Shown: one piece after another, positions 8,211 to 16,377 of the stretch
Layout of the letters: each line of letters begins with the position of its first letter
Position numbering within the stretch: position 1 is the first letter of the stretch
DNA from: Acrocarpospora pleiomorpha
GTDB taxonomy: Bacteria; Actinomycetota; Actinomycetes; Streptosporangiales; Streptosporangiaceae
Reading direction: 5' to 3'
Assembly: GCF_009687885.1 (NCBI RefSeq)
Contig: NZ_BLAF01000020.1
Span: 58,878-122,877, forward strand
Length of the DNA stretch: 64,000 nt
The notes under the pieces: model-generated
Databases searched by the model: none
The model's input: only the letters and a program-made list of their open reading frames with translations
What the model was told of the DNA's origin: nothing
Made by a program: the position numbers and the translations under genes

Positions 8211-8947
8211 ATCTCCAGGCCGAGGTAGGTCTGCCGGACCCGCTCGCTGCCGAGCACGTCGCCCGCCGGGCCGCTCAGCACCACGGAACCGGTCTCCAGC
8301 ACGTACGCGTTGTCCGAGATGCTCTGCGCGGCGCGGACGTTCTGCTCGACCACCAGCAAGGTCGTGCCCCAGGACGCCACCACCGAGCGCAGCATGTCGA
8401 AGACCAGCTCGACCGCGATCGGCGACAGGCCCAGCGAAGCCTCGTCCACCATCAGCAGCCGCGGCTTCAGCAGCAGCGAGCGCGCGATGCCCAGCAGCTG
8501 CCGCTCCCCGCCGCTGAGCTGACCGGCGGGCAGGTTCAGCCGCTCGGCGATGAACGGGAACATCGCGGTGACCTCGTCGACCAGCGCCCGCCGCACCGCC
8601 CTGCTCCCGGACATGGGGACGGCCCGGAGATTCTCGTCCACGGTGAGGCTCGCGAAGACCTTGGCCTCCTCCGGCACGAGCGCCAGCCCGCGCCTGGCCA
8701 TGGCGCGCGGCGACAGGCCCGTGACGTCGGCGCCGGCGAACGTCACCCGCCCGCCGCGCACCCGTCCCGGCTCGCTCGACGCGAACCCGCCGATCCCGCG
8801 CAGCAGGGACGTCTTGCCCGCCCCGTTGGCGCCCAGCACGAGGCAGACCTCGCCCTCGCGTACGACCAGGTCGACGCCGTCCACCGCGACGCTGTCACCG
8901 CCGTACGAGACGGTCAGGGACCGGACCTCCAGCAGCGGGCCGTTCAT
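8207..8947 (-). CDS. ABC importer ATPase, LivF type
   Basis: A 246-residue ABC ATPase. Walker A GANGAGKTS is at residues 39-47, signature QLSGGERQLLGIARSL, Walker B RLLMVDEASLGLSP and H-loop LVVEQNV. The sequence LALVPEEAKVFASLTVDENL is the usual LivF Q-loop region, with EEAK in place of the more common EGR. Start ATG 8947 overlaps the LivM stop (ATGA). It forms the nucleotide-binding heterodimer with the LivG-type protein downstream. Confidence 0.93.
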   Translation of the reverse strand: MNGPLLEVRSLTVSYGGDSVAVDGVDLVVREGEVCLVLGANGAGKTSLLRGIGGFASSEPGRVRGGRVTFAGADVTGLSPRAMARRGLALVPEEAKVFASLTVDENLRAVPMSGSRAVRRALVDEVTAMFPFIAERLNLPAGQLSGGERQLLGIARSLLLKPRLLMVDEASLGLSPIAVELVFDMLRSVVASWGTTLLVVEQNVRAAQSISDNAYVLETGSVVLSGPAGDVLGSERVRQTYLGLEM

Positions 8948-9987
8948 CGCGCGCCCTTCCTGGACGGCATCCGCAGGGCCGCCACCCGCTGGCCGAGACC
9001 TGCCAGGCCGTCCGGCCGCCAGACCAGGAACACCACGACCAGGGTGCCGTAGATGATCAGCTGGAAGTCGCCCAGGTTCTGCTGGAGGAAGCCCGCCACC
9101 ACGGCGTCGGAGGGCAGCAGCGCGATCGCCCGGGACAACATGGGCGGCAGCAGGACGACGAAGCACGCGCCGGCGATGGCGCCGCCGCTCGAGCCCATGC
9201 CGCCGATGATGACCATCGCGATGTACTGGATGGCCAGCTCCAGCGTGAAGTTCTCGATGTAGACCGCCTGCTGGTAGTAGGCGAGGAACGTTCCCGACAT
9301 CGAGATGATCGCGGAGGAGACCACGAAGGCCGCCAGCTTGTAGGCCGGCAGCGAGATGCCCTGGCTCGCCGCCGCCAGCGGCGTGTCCCTGATCAGCATC
9401 CACGCGCGGCCGAACTTGCTCTTCTTGAGGTTCTCCACCAAACGCCAGGTGGCGAGCACCACCACGACGAGCACCGCGTACCACTTGATGGCGTTGTCGA
9501 TGAGCAGGCCGCCGATCGAGGCCGTCGGGAGGAAGAACCCCGCCGACCCCACCGCGCGGGTCTGGTACTCGTTGAACACGAAGATGAGGATGAAGTGCAG
9601 GGCGAGGGTGGCGATGGCCAGGTAGATGCCCGACACCCGGAGCGCAGGCAGGCCCGCGAGCAGCCCGACCACCGCTCCGACGAGCACCGAGCCGACGAGC
9701 ACCACCAGGAAGGGCAGCTCCAGCTGGACGGCTCCGATGGCCGCGCCGTACGCGCCCAGCGCCAGCAGCGCGCTGTTTCCCGCCGTCACCAGGCCGACGA
9801 ACCCGGTGACCAGCGTCAGGGCGAGCGCGCCCAGCGCCGCGATCAGGGCGGTGGTCACCAGGGAGAGCTGGTAGTCCCGCAGCGCGAGCGGCAGGACGCA
9901 GACCAGGGCCAGGATCGCGACACGCCGCAGCGCCGGGCCCCGGCTCGTGGTCGCGGCGGTGTCGAAGAAGGTCCGTACCGTCGTCAT
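8944..9987 (-). CDS. ABC importer permease, LivM type
   Basis: A 347-residue polytopic permease with about nine or ten hydrophobic segments from residue 22 onward. It has the LivM features GLVTAGNSALLALGAYGAA and, near the C-terminus, IIGGMGSSGGAIAGACF, the coupling region to the ATPases. The C-terminal VWRPDGLAG is also typical. ATG 9987 overlaps the LivH stop (ATGA). It forms the translocation channel with LivH. Confidence 0.92.
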   Translation of the reverse strand: MTTVRTFFDTAATTSRGPALRRVAILALVCVLPLALRDYQLSLVTTALIAALGALALTLVTGFVGLVTAGNSALLALGAYGAAIGAVQLELPFLVVLVGSVLVGAVVGLLAGLPALRVSGIYLAIATLALHFILIFVFNEYQTRAVGSAGFFLPTASIGGLLIDNAIKWYAVLVVVVLATWRLVENLKKSKFGRAWMLIRDTPLAAASQGISLPAYKLAAFVVSSAIISMSGTFLAYYQQAVYIENFTLELAIQYIAMVIIGGMGSSGGAIAGACFVVLLPPMLSRAIALLPSDAVVAGFLQQNLGDFQLIIYGTLVVVFLVWRPDGLAGLGQRVAALRMPSRKGAR

Positions 9988-10853
9988 ACCCGCTGCACCT
10001 GCTTGTCTCCGAACAGTCCCTGGGGCCGGATCAGCAGCACCACGAGGATGACGATCCAGGCGGCCACGTCCTGGAACGAGCCGCCGAAGACCTTGGTGCC
10101 GAACGTCTCGGCCAGGCCCACGATCAGGGCGCCGGGAATCACGCCCCGGACGCTGGTGAGGCCGCCGATCAGGGCCGGCGCGAGACCGCGCATGCCGAGC
10201 GCCTCCACGCCGTGGAAACTCAGCGCGGTCTGGTACGCGTACATGATCCCCGCGATGGCCGCCACGGTGAGCGCTATCGCCCACCCCAGCACGTAGACCC
10301 AGTCGACGGCGATGCCGCCCTGCGCGGACAGCACCGGGTTCTCCGCCGCCGCCCGCATCCGGATCCCGACGATCGAGAACTTGAAGAACGTGTGCGCCGC
10401 GGCGAACACCAGGACGGCGGCCCCGAGCCCGCACAGGCCGTACAGGGTGGTCGTCATCTGATCGCCGAAGGTGATCACCTGGGTCGGCACCGGTTCCCGC
10501 ATGACGCGCGCCTCGGTGCCCCAAATGAGGGAACTGACCCCCTTGAGCGCGCTCGCCAGACCGAGCGTGGCCACCACCAGCGCGAACTCGGGCTGCCCCG
10601 ACAGCTTCTTGAACACCACCCAGTGCGTCACGGCGCCGAGCGCGGCCACGGTGGCCAGGGTGCCGAGCACCACCACCGGCCACGGCAGCTGCCAGCTGGT
10701 CGCGAACTGGTTGAAGATGAACGCCCCGATCGCCAGCTGGGCGCCGGTGGCCAGGTTCAGGATGCCGTTCGTCCGCCGCAGCAGCACCCAGGCGAAGCCC
10801 ACCAGGGCGTAGATGGCCGACAGCGTCAGCGCGCCGAGCAGGAGGGTCAGCAT
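9984..10853 (-). CDS. ABC importer permease, LivH type
   Basis: A 289-residue permease of the LivH family. It starts LTLLLGALTLSAIYALVGF, has the RRTNGILNLATGAQLAIGAF segment typical of the family, about eight membrane helices and a C-terminal LIRPQGLFGDKQVQRV. It follows the substrate-binding protein gene by 31 bp, the largest gap inside the transporter block, and overlaps livM. Confidence 0.92.
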   Translation of the reverse strand: MLTLLLGALTLSAIYALVGFAWVLLRRTNGILNLATGAQLAIGAFIFNQFATSWQLPWPVVVLGTLATVAALGAVTHWVVFKKLSGQPEFALVVATLGLASALKGVSSLIWGTEARVMREPVPTQVITFGDQMTTTLYGLCGLGAAVLVFAAAHTFFKFSIVGIRMRAAAENPVLSAQGGIAVDWVYVLGWAIALTVAAIAGIMYAYQTALSFHGVEALGMRGLAPALIGGLTSVRGVIPGALIVGLAETFGTKVFGGSFQDVAAWIVILVVLLIRPQGLFGDKQVQRV

Positions 10854-10884
10854 CGGCGGACCCTCCGCCGCGAGACAAAGACGA

Positions 10885-12081
10885 TCATGAGACGGCCTTG
10901 ACCCAGTCCGTCAGCGGCTTGGCCTGGTCGGCGCTCTGGTCCCAGGTGAAGAAGCGCACGGTCTTCACCAGTTCGTGGCTGTCGGCGCTCACCTGCAGCG
11001 GCCCGGAAAGGCCGTTCGTGTCGATGTCGCCGAGCTTCTCCATGGCGTTCCGGAAGCTCTCCCCGGTCGAACACTGCGCGCCGCAGGCCTGGAGCGTCTT
11101 CTCCAGCAGGGAGCCGGCCACCCAGCCCTGCGTGAAGTACGGATTGGTCATGTTGTTCGCCTCGCCCGCCTTGGTCGCCGCCGCCTTCATCGCGTCGACG
11201 GCGGAATTGCCCGTCTCGGTCGGGCTCGCGTAGGTGCGGAACGCCGCGTACTTGTCGCCGAGCTGCTTCAGGGTGGCGTCGGACGAGCCCGCCCACTGGT
11301 TCACCACGAGCACGTCCACGCCCTGCGCGCGCAGCCCGCGCACCGCGACGAGCGATCCGGCGTCGTTGTGGCTCATCAGGACGTAGTCGGGGTTGCTCGC
11401 CTTGATCTCGGACGCCTGCGCGGTCACGTCCGTCGGCGCGACGGGCATGTACTGGACCGTCGCGGCCGTCCAGCCCCGAGCGGCGATGTCCTGGGTCGCG
11501 AGCTTGACCATGTCGCGGTTGGAGGGCGTGTCGACGGAGAAGACGGCGATGCGCGGCTTCTCGATCCCGTCCTCCTGCGCGCGCGTGGCGAGGTAGTTCA
11601 GGATGGCCGACTCCAGGCGTTCCGCCCGGAGCTCGTAGGAGAAGTAGTACGACTGGACCGGGTCGAAGAGGCTGGCGGGACCGCCGAGACCGACGATCGG
11701 CATCTTGCTCTGGGCGGCCACGGGCAGCGTGGCCAGGCTGAGGTTGGAGAGGATGAAGCCGAACGTGGCCAGCCGCTTCTCGGACACGAACTGCTGGACG
11801 TTGGCCCGGCCCTTGGCGACGTCGGAGCCGTCGTCGAGGACCTTGAGGTCGATCTTCTTGCCGTGCACCCCGCCTCGGCTGTTGAGGTCGGCGACGTAGG
11901 CCTTGAATCCCGCCGCCGCCGGCTTGCCGTTGAAGGAGATCGCGCCGGACAGGTCCATGGACATCCCGATGGGGTAGTCACCCTCGGACGAGGATTCGGA
12001 CGCGCCGCCGCAGCCCGCCAGAACCATCGTCGCCGCGAGGCCGCATGCCGCGGCAGCGGTCCTCGTCTTCTTGTGAATCAC
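10885..12081 (-). CDS. ABC importer substrate-binding lipoprotein
   Basis: A 398-residue periplasmic-binding-protein type I (Leu/Ile/Val-binding-like). It has a lipoprotein signal peptide: positively charged start, hydrophobic core and lipobox LAGC with the modified Cys at 24, followed by a Ser/Glu-rich linker. The mature part begins YPIGMSMDLSG, with the usual recurring segments DGSDVAKGRANVQQFV and VLMSHNDAGS. It captures the substrate outside the membrane and delivers it to the LivHMGF-type complex encoded downstream. Its ATG overlaps the stop of the enoyl-CoA hydratase-like gene (ATGA). Confidence 0.93.
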   Translation of the reverse strand: MIHKKTRTAAAACGLAATMVLAGCGGASESSSEGDYPIGMSMDLSGAISFNGKPAAAGFKAYVADLNSRGGVHGKKIDLKVLDDGSDVAKGRANVQQFVSEKRLATFGFILSNLSLATLPVAAQSKMPIVGLGGPASLFDPVQSYYFSYELRAERLESAILNYLATRAQEDGIEKPRIAVFSVDTPSNRDMVKLATQDIAARGWTAATVQYMPVAPTDVTAQASEIKASNPDYVLMSHNDAGSLVAVRGLRAQGVDVLVVNQWAGSSDATLKQLGDKYAAFRTYASPTETGNSAVDAMKAAATKAGEANNMTNPYFTQGWVAGSLLEKTLQACGAQCSTGESFRNAMEKLGDIDTNGLSGPLQVSADSHELVKTVRFFTWDQSADQAKPLTDWVKAVS

Positions 12082-12881
12082 TGGTCGTTCCCTTCATCAC
12101 CTGGTGGAACTTGTGGGACATCCGGCTTCACTCTCGCCCCGAACCTGTGGAGATGAAGTCGTGCTTCCTCGCTCAGGAGCGAGTCGTAGGCATCGCTCAT
12201 GGACGGCAGCGGCATCGCCTCGTTGAAGATCGACTTCAGCTTCGCGATGGCCGCCTGCGAGGATTGTTTGAGCTGGTCGAGCAGGGTGCGAACCCGTGCG
12301 TCCAGGTCGCCGGCGTCCTCGGCGACCTCGGACAGCAGCCCGGCCCGCATGGCCTCCTCGGCCGTGAACGGCGAACCCGTGTACATCCAGCGACGCAGCA
12401 CGGCGTCCGGAACCCGCCCCCGCAGCAGGCGCGGGAGGTGCCCGTCCACGATCCCCACCCGGGCCTCCGGGATGGCGAAGGTGGACGTCGCCGTGGCCAG
12501 GCGCAGGTCGCACATCATGGCCAGGGTGAGACCGCCGCCCATGCACAGGCCGTCGATGACCGCGACGGTCGGCTTCGGAACCTGCCGCAGCGCCTCGAAC
12601 GGCAGGTCGTCCTCGTACGACAGGATCGCCGCGGGGTCCGCGGACGAGAGCAGCGCCAGCATCTCCTTGAGGTCGCCGCCCACGGCGAAGGACCCGGACG
12701 AGCCCTGGACGACGAGGGCGTCGATGGAGGTGTCGGTGCGCACGGCGCGGGCCACATCGCGCACCGCCGCGTACATCTCGCGGTTGAGGGCGTTCTTCGC
12801 CCGCGGGCGGTCGAGCGTCAGCCACGCGACACGATCCGCCACCTCGACGCGGACGAAGGTCGACGACGGCCTGGATATCAC
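12078..12881 (-). CDS. enoyl-CoA hydratase/isomerase family protein
   Basis: A 267-residue crotonase-fold protein. The oxyanion-hole segments are SFAVGGDLKEM and GLCMGGGLTL. Of the two catalytic glutamates of enoyl-CoA hydratase, the one in GGGCEL is a Thr here (GGGLTL), while the second is kept (IPEARVG). It may therefore be an isomerase, hydrolase or decarboxylase rather than a standard hydratase. It starts with GTG 12881. A palindromic AT-rich element lies just upstream at 12926-12943. Confidence 0.85.
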   Translation of the reverse strand: MISRPSSTFVRVEVADRVAWLTLDRPRAKNALNREMYAAVRDVARAVRTDTSIDALVVQGSSGSFAVGGDLKEMLALLSSADPAAILSYEDDLPFEALRQVPKPTVAVIDGLCMGGGLTLAMMCDLRLATATSTFAIPEARVGIVDGHLPRLLRGRVPDAVLRRWMYTGSPFTAEEAMRAGLLSEVAEDAGDLDARVRTLLDQLKQSSQAAIAKLKSIFNEAMPLPSMSDAYDSLLSEEARLHLHRFGARVKPDVPQVPPGDEGNDQ

Positions 12882-12925
12882 GATGCGGCTCTCCTGACTT
12901 GTGAGGTTGGTGACGGCTATCTAAG

Positions 12926-12943
12926 CTATCTTTTAGAAGATAG
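12926..12943. promoter_or_regulatory. AT-rich palindrome upstream of the hydratase-like gene
   Basis: CTATCTTTTAGAAGATAG is an 18-bp inverted repeat (7-bp perfect arms CTATCTT/AAGATAG around TTAG) in an otherwise GC-rich region. It sits in the 62-bp gap between the ligase stop and the GTG of the hydratase-like gene. Another CTATCT copy lies directly before it (12918-12923). A GntR or TetR type operator is likely; a weak attenuator is the alternative. Confidence 0.5.
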
Positions 12944-14479
12944 TCAACGGCTGGAGATGAAGCAGCCGGGTCCGCAGGCCGGGTGCGCCGCGGCGAGCAG
13001 GCCTCGCTCGACCTTGCCGGTCACGCCTCTCGGGAACTCCTCCGCCGCCAGGACGTGCACCGCCTGAGGGCGCTCGAAGCGGGCGAGCGCCGCCGTCGCG
13101 GACTCCAGCACCTCGCGCGCGTCGGCCTGGTGGGCCAGCGCCACATAGGCCGCCGGCACCTGCCCGAACCGCGGGTGGGCCGCCGGGACGACCGTCGCCT
13201 CGGCGACCGCCTCATGGCTCAGCAGGGCCCGCTCGATGGTGGCGGGATACACGTTCTCGCCGCCGCACTTGAACATGCGCCCGCGCCGTTCCACGAAGGA
13301 GAGGGCGCCGTCGGCCCCGGCGCGGACGAGGTCTCCGGTCCTGAACCAGCCGTTCGCGAACTCCGCCCTCGACACGCCGCCGTCCGACCAGTAGCCGCTG
13401 AACAGCGTCGGGCCGCGCAGCCAGAGCTCACCGGCCGAGCCCGGCTCGACGTCCGCGCCGTCGGCGTCCACGACGCGGTGCTGGCAGAACAGGGTGGGGC
13501 GTTTGTCGAGAATCGGCTGGTCGCCGTCCCAGGTGAGCCTCGACGCGCCGGGGACCAGGCCCGCTTCCGTGCTCCCGAACGTGTTCAGGTAGGGCGCCCC
13601 CAACCGGCGCTCCGCTTCGCGGAGCTGCTCGGCGGGGACCAGGTCCGCCATCGCCCCGGCGCATCTGAGCGAGCGGGGGCGTCGGCCGTCCAGCGCGCGG
13701 AGTACGTCGTCGATCACGCCGGGGATCAGGAACAGCCAGCCCACCTCGCGGGTGACCAGCTCAGTCGCGATGATGTCGGCGTCGAAGCGTTCGAGGAGCA
13801 CGAAAGTGCCGCCCAGGGCGAGCGTGGCGTACAGGTAGTCGGCCGAGGAGATGTGGAAGAGCGGCGCCCAGCCGATGAAGGCGTCGGACGGCTCGACGCC
13901 CAGCTCGGCGTGGAGCACCAGCGCGCGGGCCACCATCGCGGCCTGGGAGATCGCCACGCCCTTGGGCCGCCCCGTCGATCCGCTGGTCGACATGATGGTG
14001 ATCAGGTCGGAGCCGCGGACCGCGTGCGGGTCGATCCCGTTCGCCCCGGACGCGCCGAGCCCCAGCCACCGGGGATCGCCTTCGTCGAGGTCCACCACCG
14101 CGACGTCCGTGGCGGCCCGCGCCACCTCGGCGAACGTGCTCGTCGCGAAGACCGCCTTCGGCGCCAGATCCGCCACGACCGCCGTGGCCGCCTCGGCCGA
14201 GAGCCGCCAGTTCACCGGCGCGACGACGGCGCCGGCCGTGGCCGCGGCCACCATGAGCAGCGCCACCTCGAGCCGGTTCGGGGCGAGCACCGCCACCCGG
14301 TCACCGCGCCCGACCCCGAGCTCGCGAAGCGCCCGGCCCACCGCTCCCGCCCGGCGATAGAGCTCCCGGTAGGAGAGCTGCGCCTCCGCCGTGGCGAGCG
14401 CCGTACGGTGAGGGTGCTCGCGACACCGTTGCCAGAACGCGTGCGCGAAGGTCATCTGAGCGCAACCTTCAGTCGTCAT
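12944..14479 (-). CDS. acyl-CoA synthetase / fatty-acid--CoA ligase (AMP-forming)
   Basis: A 511-residue ANL ligase. Motifs are TIMSTSGSTGRPKGV (residues near 165), NTFGSTEAGL, the hinge FRTGDLVRAGADGALSFVERRGRMFKCGGENVYP, given here only as a region, and the catalytic Lys near the end in FPRGVTGKVERGLL. Start ATG 14479 is preferred because AGGAG lies six bases upstream; ATG 14482 is one codon earlier. It is the first gene of the 14.5-kb minus-strand operon and is divergent from the GntR gene. It may activate the imported acid, with the second synthetase at 5845-7404 acting on another intermediate. Confidence 0.87.
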   Translation of the reverse strand: MTTEGCAQMTFAHAFWQRCREHPHRTALATAEAQLSYRELYRRAGAVGRALRELGVGRGDRVAVLAPNRLEVALLMVAAATAGAVVAPVNWRLSAEAATAVVADLAPKAVFATSTFAEVARAATDVAVVDLDEGDPRWLGLGASGANGIDPHAVRGSDLITIMSTSGSTGRPKGVAISQAAMVARALVLHAELGVEPSDAFIGWAPLFHISSADYLYATLALGGTFVLLERFDADIIATELVTREVGWLFLIPGVIDDVLRALDGRRPRSLRCAGAMADLVPAEQLREAERRLGAPYLNTFGSTEAGLVPGASRLTWDGDQPILDKRPTLFCQHRVVDADGADVEPGSAGELWLRGPTLFSGYWSDGGVSRAEFANGWFRTGDLVRAGADGALSFVERRGRMFKCGGENVYPATIERALLSHEAVAEATVVPAAHPRFGQVPAAYVALAHQADAREVLESATAALARFERPQAVHVLAAEEFPRGVTGKVERGLLAAAHPACGPGCFISSR

Positions 14480-14504
14480 CATCGTCTCCTGACTGGTCCA
14501 CCAC

Positions 14505-14535
14505 AACACGCTAACTGTGTTATCTTTGTACAGTA
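14505..14535. promoter_or_regulatory. divergent promoter/operator region of the GntR-controlled operon
   Basis: The roughly 100 bp between the divergent ligase and GntR genes contain AACAC-N7-GTGTT (14505-14521), followed at once by TTATCTTTGTACAGTAA. The TATCTTT core resembles the palindrome at 12926-12943. The AT-rich block stands out from the local base composition. I infer that this is where the GntR protein binds; no footprint can be read from sequence. Confidence 0.4.
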
Positions 14536-14580
14536 AGTTCCCGTGACGGTGGAAGACCGAGGAAAGCAGAAGGAGGCTGC

Positions 14581-15396
14581 GTGAGCAGCGACTCCGACCT
14601 AGTCCGGCAGCCTGTCGGAACCCTCCCGCAGATGGCGCAGCCCGCCATCGCGGACATGGTGGCGGATCTGATCCGAAACAAGATCATCAGCGGGGAACTG
14701 CCGGAGGGCTCGCTCCTGCCGAGGCAGGAGGAGATGATGCGCGAGCTCAACGTGAGCCGGCCGTCGTATCGGGAGGCGCTGCGCATCCTGGAGGCGGAAG
14801 GACTCGTGTCGGTGCGGCGCGGGAACCAGGGCGGGGCGGTGGTCCACGCGCCGTCCCAGATCAGCACCACCTACAGCTTAGGACTCCTGCTCCGCTTCCA
14901 TGAGGTCACCGTCGGCGACCTGGCGGACGCCATCAGCGAGATCGAACCGCTCTGCGCCGGGGTCGCGGCGTCCCGTCCCGACCGGCAGCGCGAAGTCGTC
15001 CCGCAGCTCAACGAGCTGGTGGACAAGCAGGAGGGCGCGCTCGGTGTCGCGCACCAGTTCACCCTCATCGGCCGGGAGTTCCACGAGACGCTCGTCCGGC
15101 TGTGCGGGAACGCGACGCTCACGCTGACGGCCGGAGCGCTCGCGGGCCTCTGGTCGACCCAGGAGCTCGAGTGGGCCGACGTCGTCGCCATCACGGCCAG
15201 CTACCCCGCGCTGGAGCAGCAGCGCCGCGTCCTGCAGACCCACCGCATGATCATCGCGGCCATCGCGGCGGGTGACAGGCACCAGGCGACGACGCTGATG
15301 CGCGCGCACTCCCTGGCGTCGCACCACCACGTCCTGGCGGAGCGGGAGCACCTTCCGGTCACGCCGCTGACGCATTCCAGGGCGACCGGGCGTTAG
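14581..15396 (+). CDS. GntR family (FCD/FadR type) transcriptional regulator
   Basis: A 271-residue regulator with an N-terminal winged helix of GntR type. The recognition region is at about residues 40-80 (LPRQEEMMRELNVSRPSYRE, then LRILEAEGLV). The C-terminal all-helical FCD ligand domain has metal-binding-type residues in FHETLVRLCGN and near the C-terminal histidines. Start GTG 14581 has AAGGAGG upstream. Divergent from the large catabolic operon and first in a plus-strand acyl-CoA gene set, it most likely senses an acyl-CoA or carboxylate and controls both. Confidence 0.9.
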   Translation: MSSDSDLVRQPVGTLPQMAQPAIADMVADLIRNKIISGELPEGSLLPRQEEMMRELNVSRPSYREALRILEAEGLVSVRRGNQGGAVVHAPSQISTTYSLGLLLRFHEVTVGDLADAISEIEPLCAGVAASRPDRQREVVPQLNELVDKQEGALGVAHQFTLIGREFHETLVRLCGNATLTLTAGALAGLWSTQELEWADVVAITASYPALEQQRRVLQTHRMIIAAIAAGDRHQATTLMRAHSLASHHHVLAEREHLPVTPLTHSRATGR

Positions 15397-15427
15397 GCGT
15401 ACCAACCAGAACCACCGAGGAGTTCCC

Positions 15428-16246
15428 ATGCCTGTGCCGTTCGGCGCCCTGCCCGAGGATGCCGACGCCGATCTGCTGTTCGACGTCGCCGACGGCATCG
15501 CGCGGATCACCCTGAACCGTCCCGCCCGTGGCAACTCGCTCACCGTGGCGATGTTCCCGCAGTTCCGGGCCGTCTGGGAGGAGGTGCGGATGAACGCCGA
15601 GATCCGTTGCGTGATCATCACGGGCGCGGGCGGCAGGCACTTCTGCACCGGCGTCGACGTCGACTCCGTGGCGGAGACCGGGCGGGTCGCCATGGGCAGT
15701 GGCAACATCTCCGACGAGCTGCACTTCACCTCCCGGCAGAACCGCGTGTGGAAGCCGGTCATCTGCGCGGTCAACGGGCTGGTGGCCGGCGGCGGCCTGC
15801 ACTTCGTCGTCGACAGCGACATCGTGGTCGCCGTCGAACACGCGGAGTTCCTCGACACCCATGTGAACGTGGGGCAGGTGGGCGGCATCGAGAACACCGG
15901 CCTGGCCAGGCGGCTCCCGCTCGGCACGGCGCTCCGCATGACGCTCCAGGGGCGCAACTTCCGCCTCCCCGCGGCACGGGCCTACCAGCTCGGCCTGGTC
16001 GACGAGCTGACCGCGCCCGATCAGCTCATGGAGACGGCGCTGCAGATCGCCCGGGACATCGCCGCCAACTCGCCGCAGGCCGTCTCCCTCTCCCAGCAGG
16101 CCGTGTGGGCGTCGACGGAGATGCCCTATTCCCAGGCCGCCGAGTACGGCTGGTCGCTCGTGCGATCCCACTGGTCGCATCCGGATTTCGTGGAGGGCCC
16201 GCGCGCGTTCGCCGAACGCCGTCAACCCCGGTGGACAGCCGGATGA
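15428..16246 (+). CDS. enoyl-CoA hydratase/isomerase family protein
   Basis: A 272-residue crotonase-fold protein. The oxyanion-hole regions HFCTGVDVDS and NGLVAGGGLHFVVDSDI are clear, but both classical hydratase glutamates are missing: GGGCEL becomes GGGLHF and the PE-x-x-x-G segment reads LDTHVNVGQVGG. The reaction is therefore probably not simple enoyl-CoA hydration; hydrolase, isomerase and C-C lyase are alternatives within the family. GAGGAG precedes the ATG. The stop overlaps the next gene's first ATG (ATGA). Confidence 0.82.
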   Translation: MPVPFGALPEDADADLLFDVADGIARITLNRPARGNSLTVAMFPQFRAVWEEVRMNAEIRCVIITGAGGRHFCTGVDVDSVAETGRVAMGSGNISDELHFTSRQNRVWKPVICAVNGLVAGGGLHFVVDSDIVVAVEHAEFLDTHVNVGQVGGIENTGLARRLPLGTALRMTLQGRNFRLPAARAYQLGLVDELTAPDQLMETALQIARDIAANSPQAVSLSQQAVWASTEMPYSQAAEYGWSLVRSHWSHPDFVEGPRAFAERRQPRWTAG

Positions 16247-16377
16247 GCTCCGGACCCGCCGGCGAATCGAATGAGCGCCGGACTTCTGGCGGCCGGACGA
16301 GTTCCGGACCCTCTGGCGGGTTGGATGAGCGCCGGACTTCTGGCGGTCGGATGGGTTCCGGACCTCTGGCGGGAGTC
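16243..16377 (+). repeat. 26/28-bp tandem repeat at the 5' end of the CoA-transferase gene
   Basis: Five degenerate units begin at 16243, 16271, 16297, 16325 and 16351. Each reads approximately ATGAG-x-x-CCGGAC-CTCTGGCGG. Spacing alternates 28, 26, 28, 26, which gives a 54-bp higher-order unit, so the reading frame is preserved (18 codons). The last unit contains the conserved start region of the family (ATG GGT TCC GGA CCT CTG GCG GGA). Confidence 0.85.
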
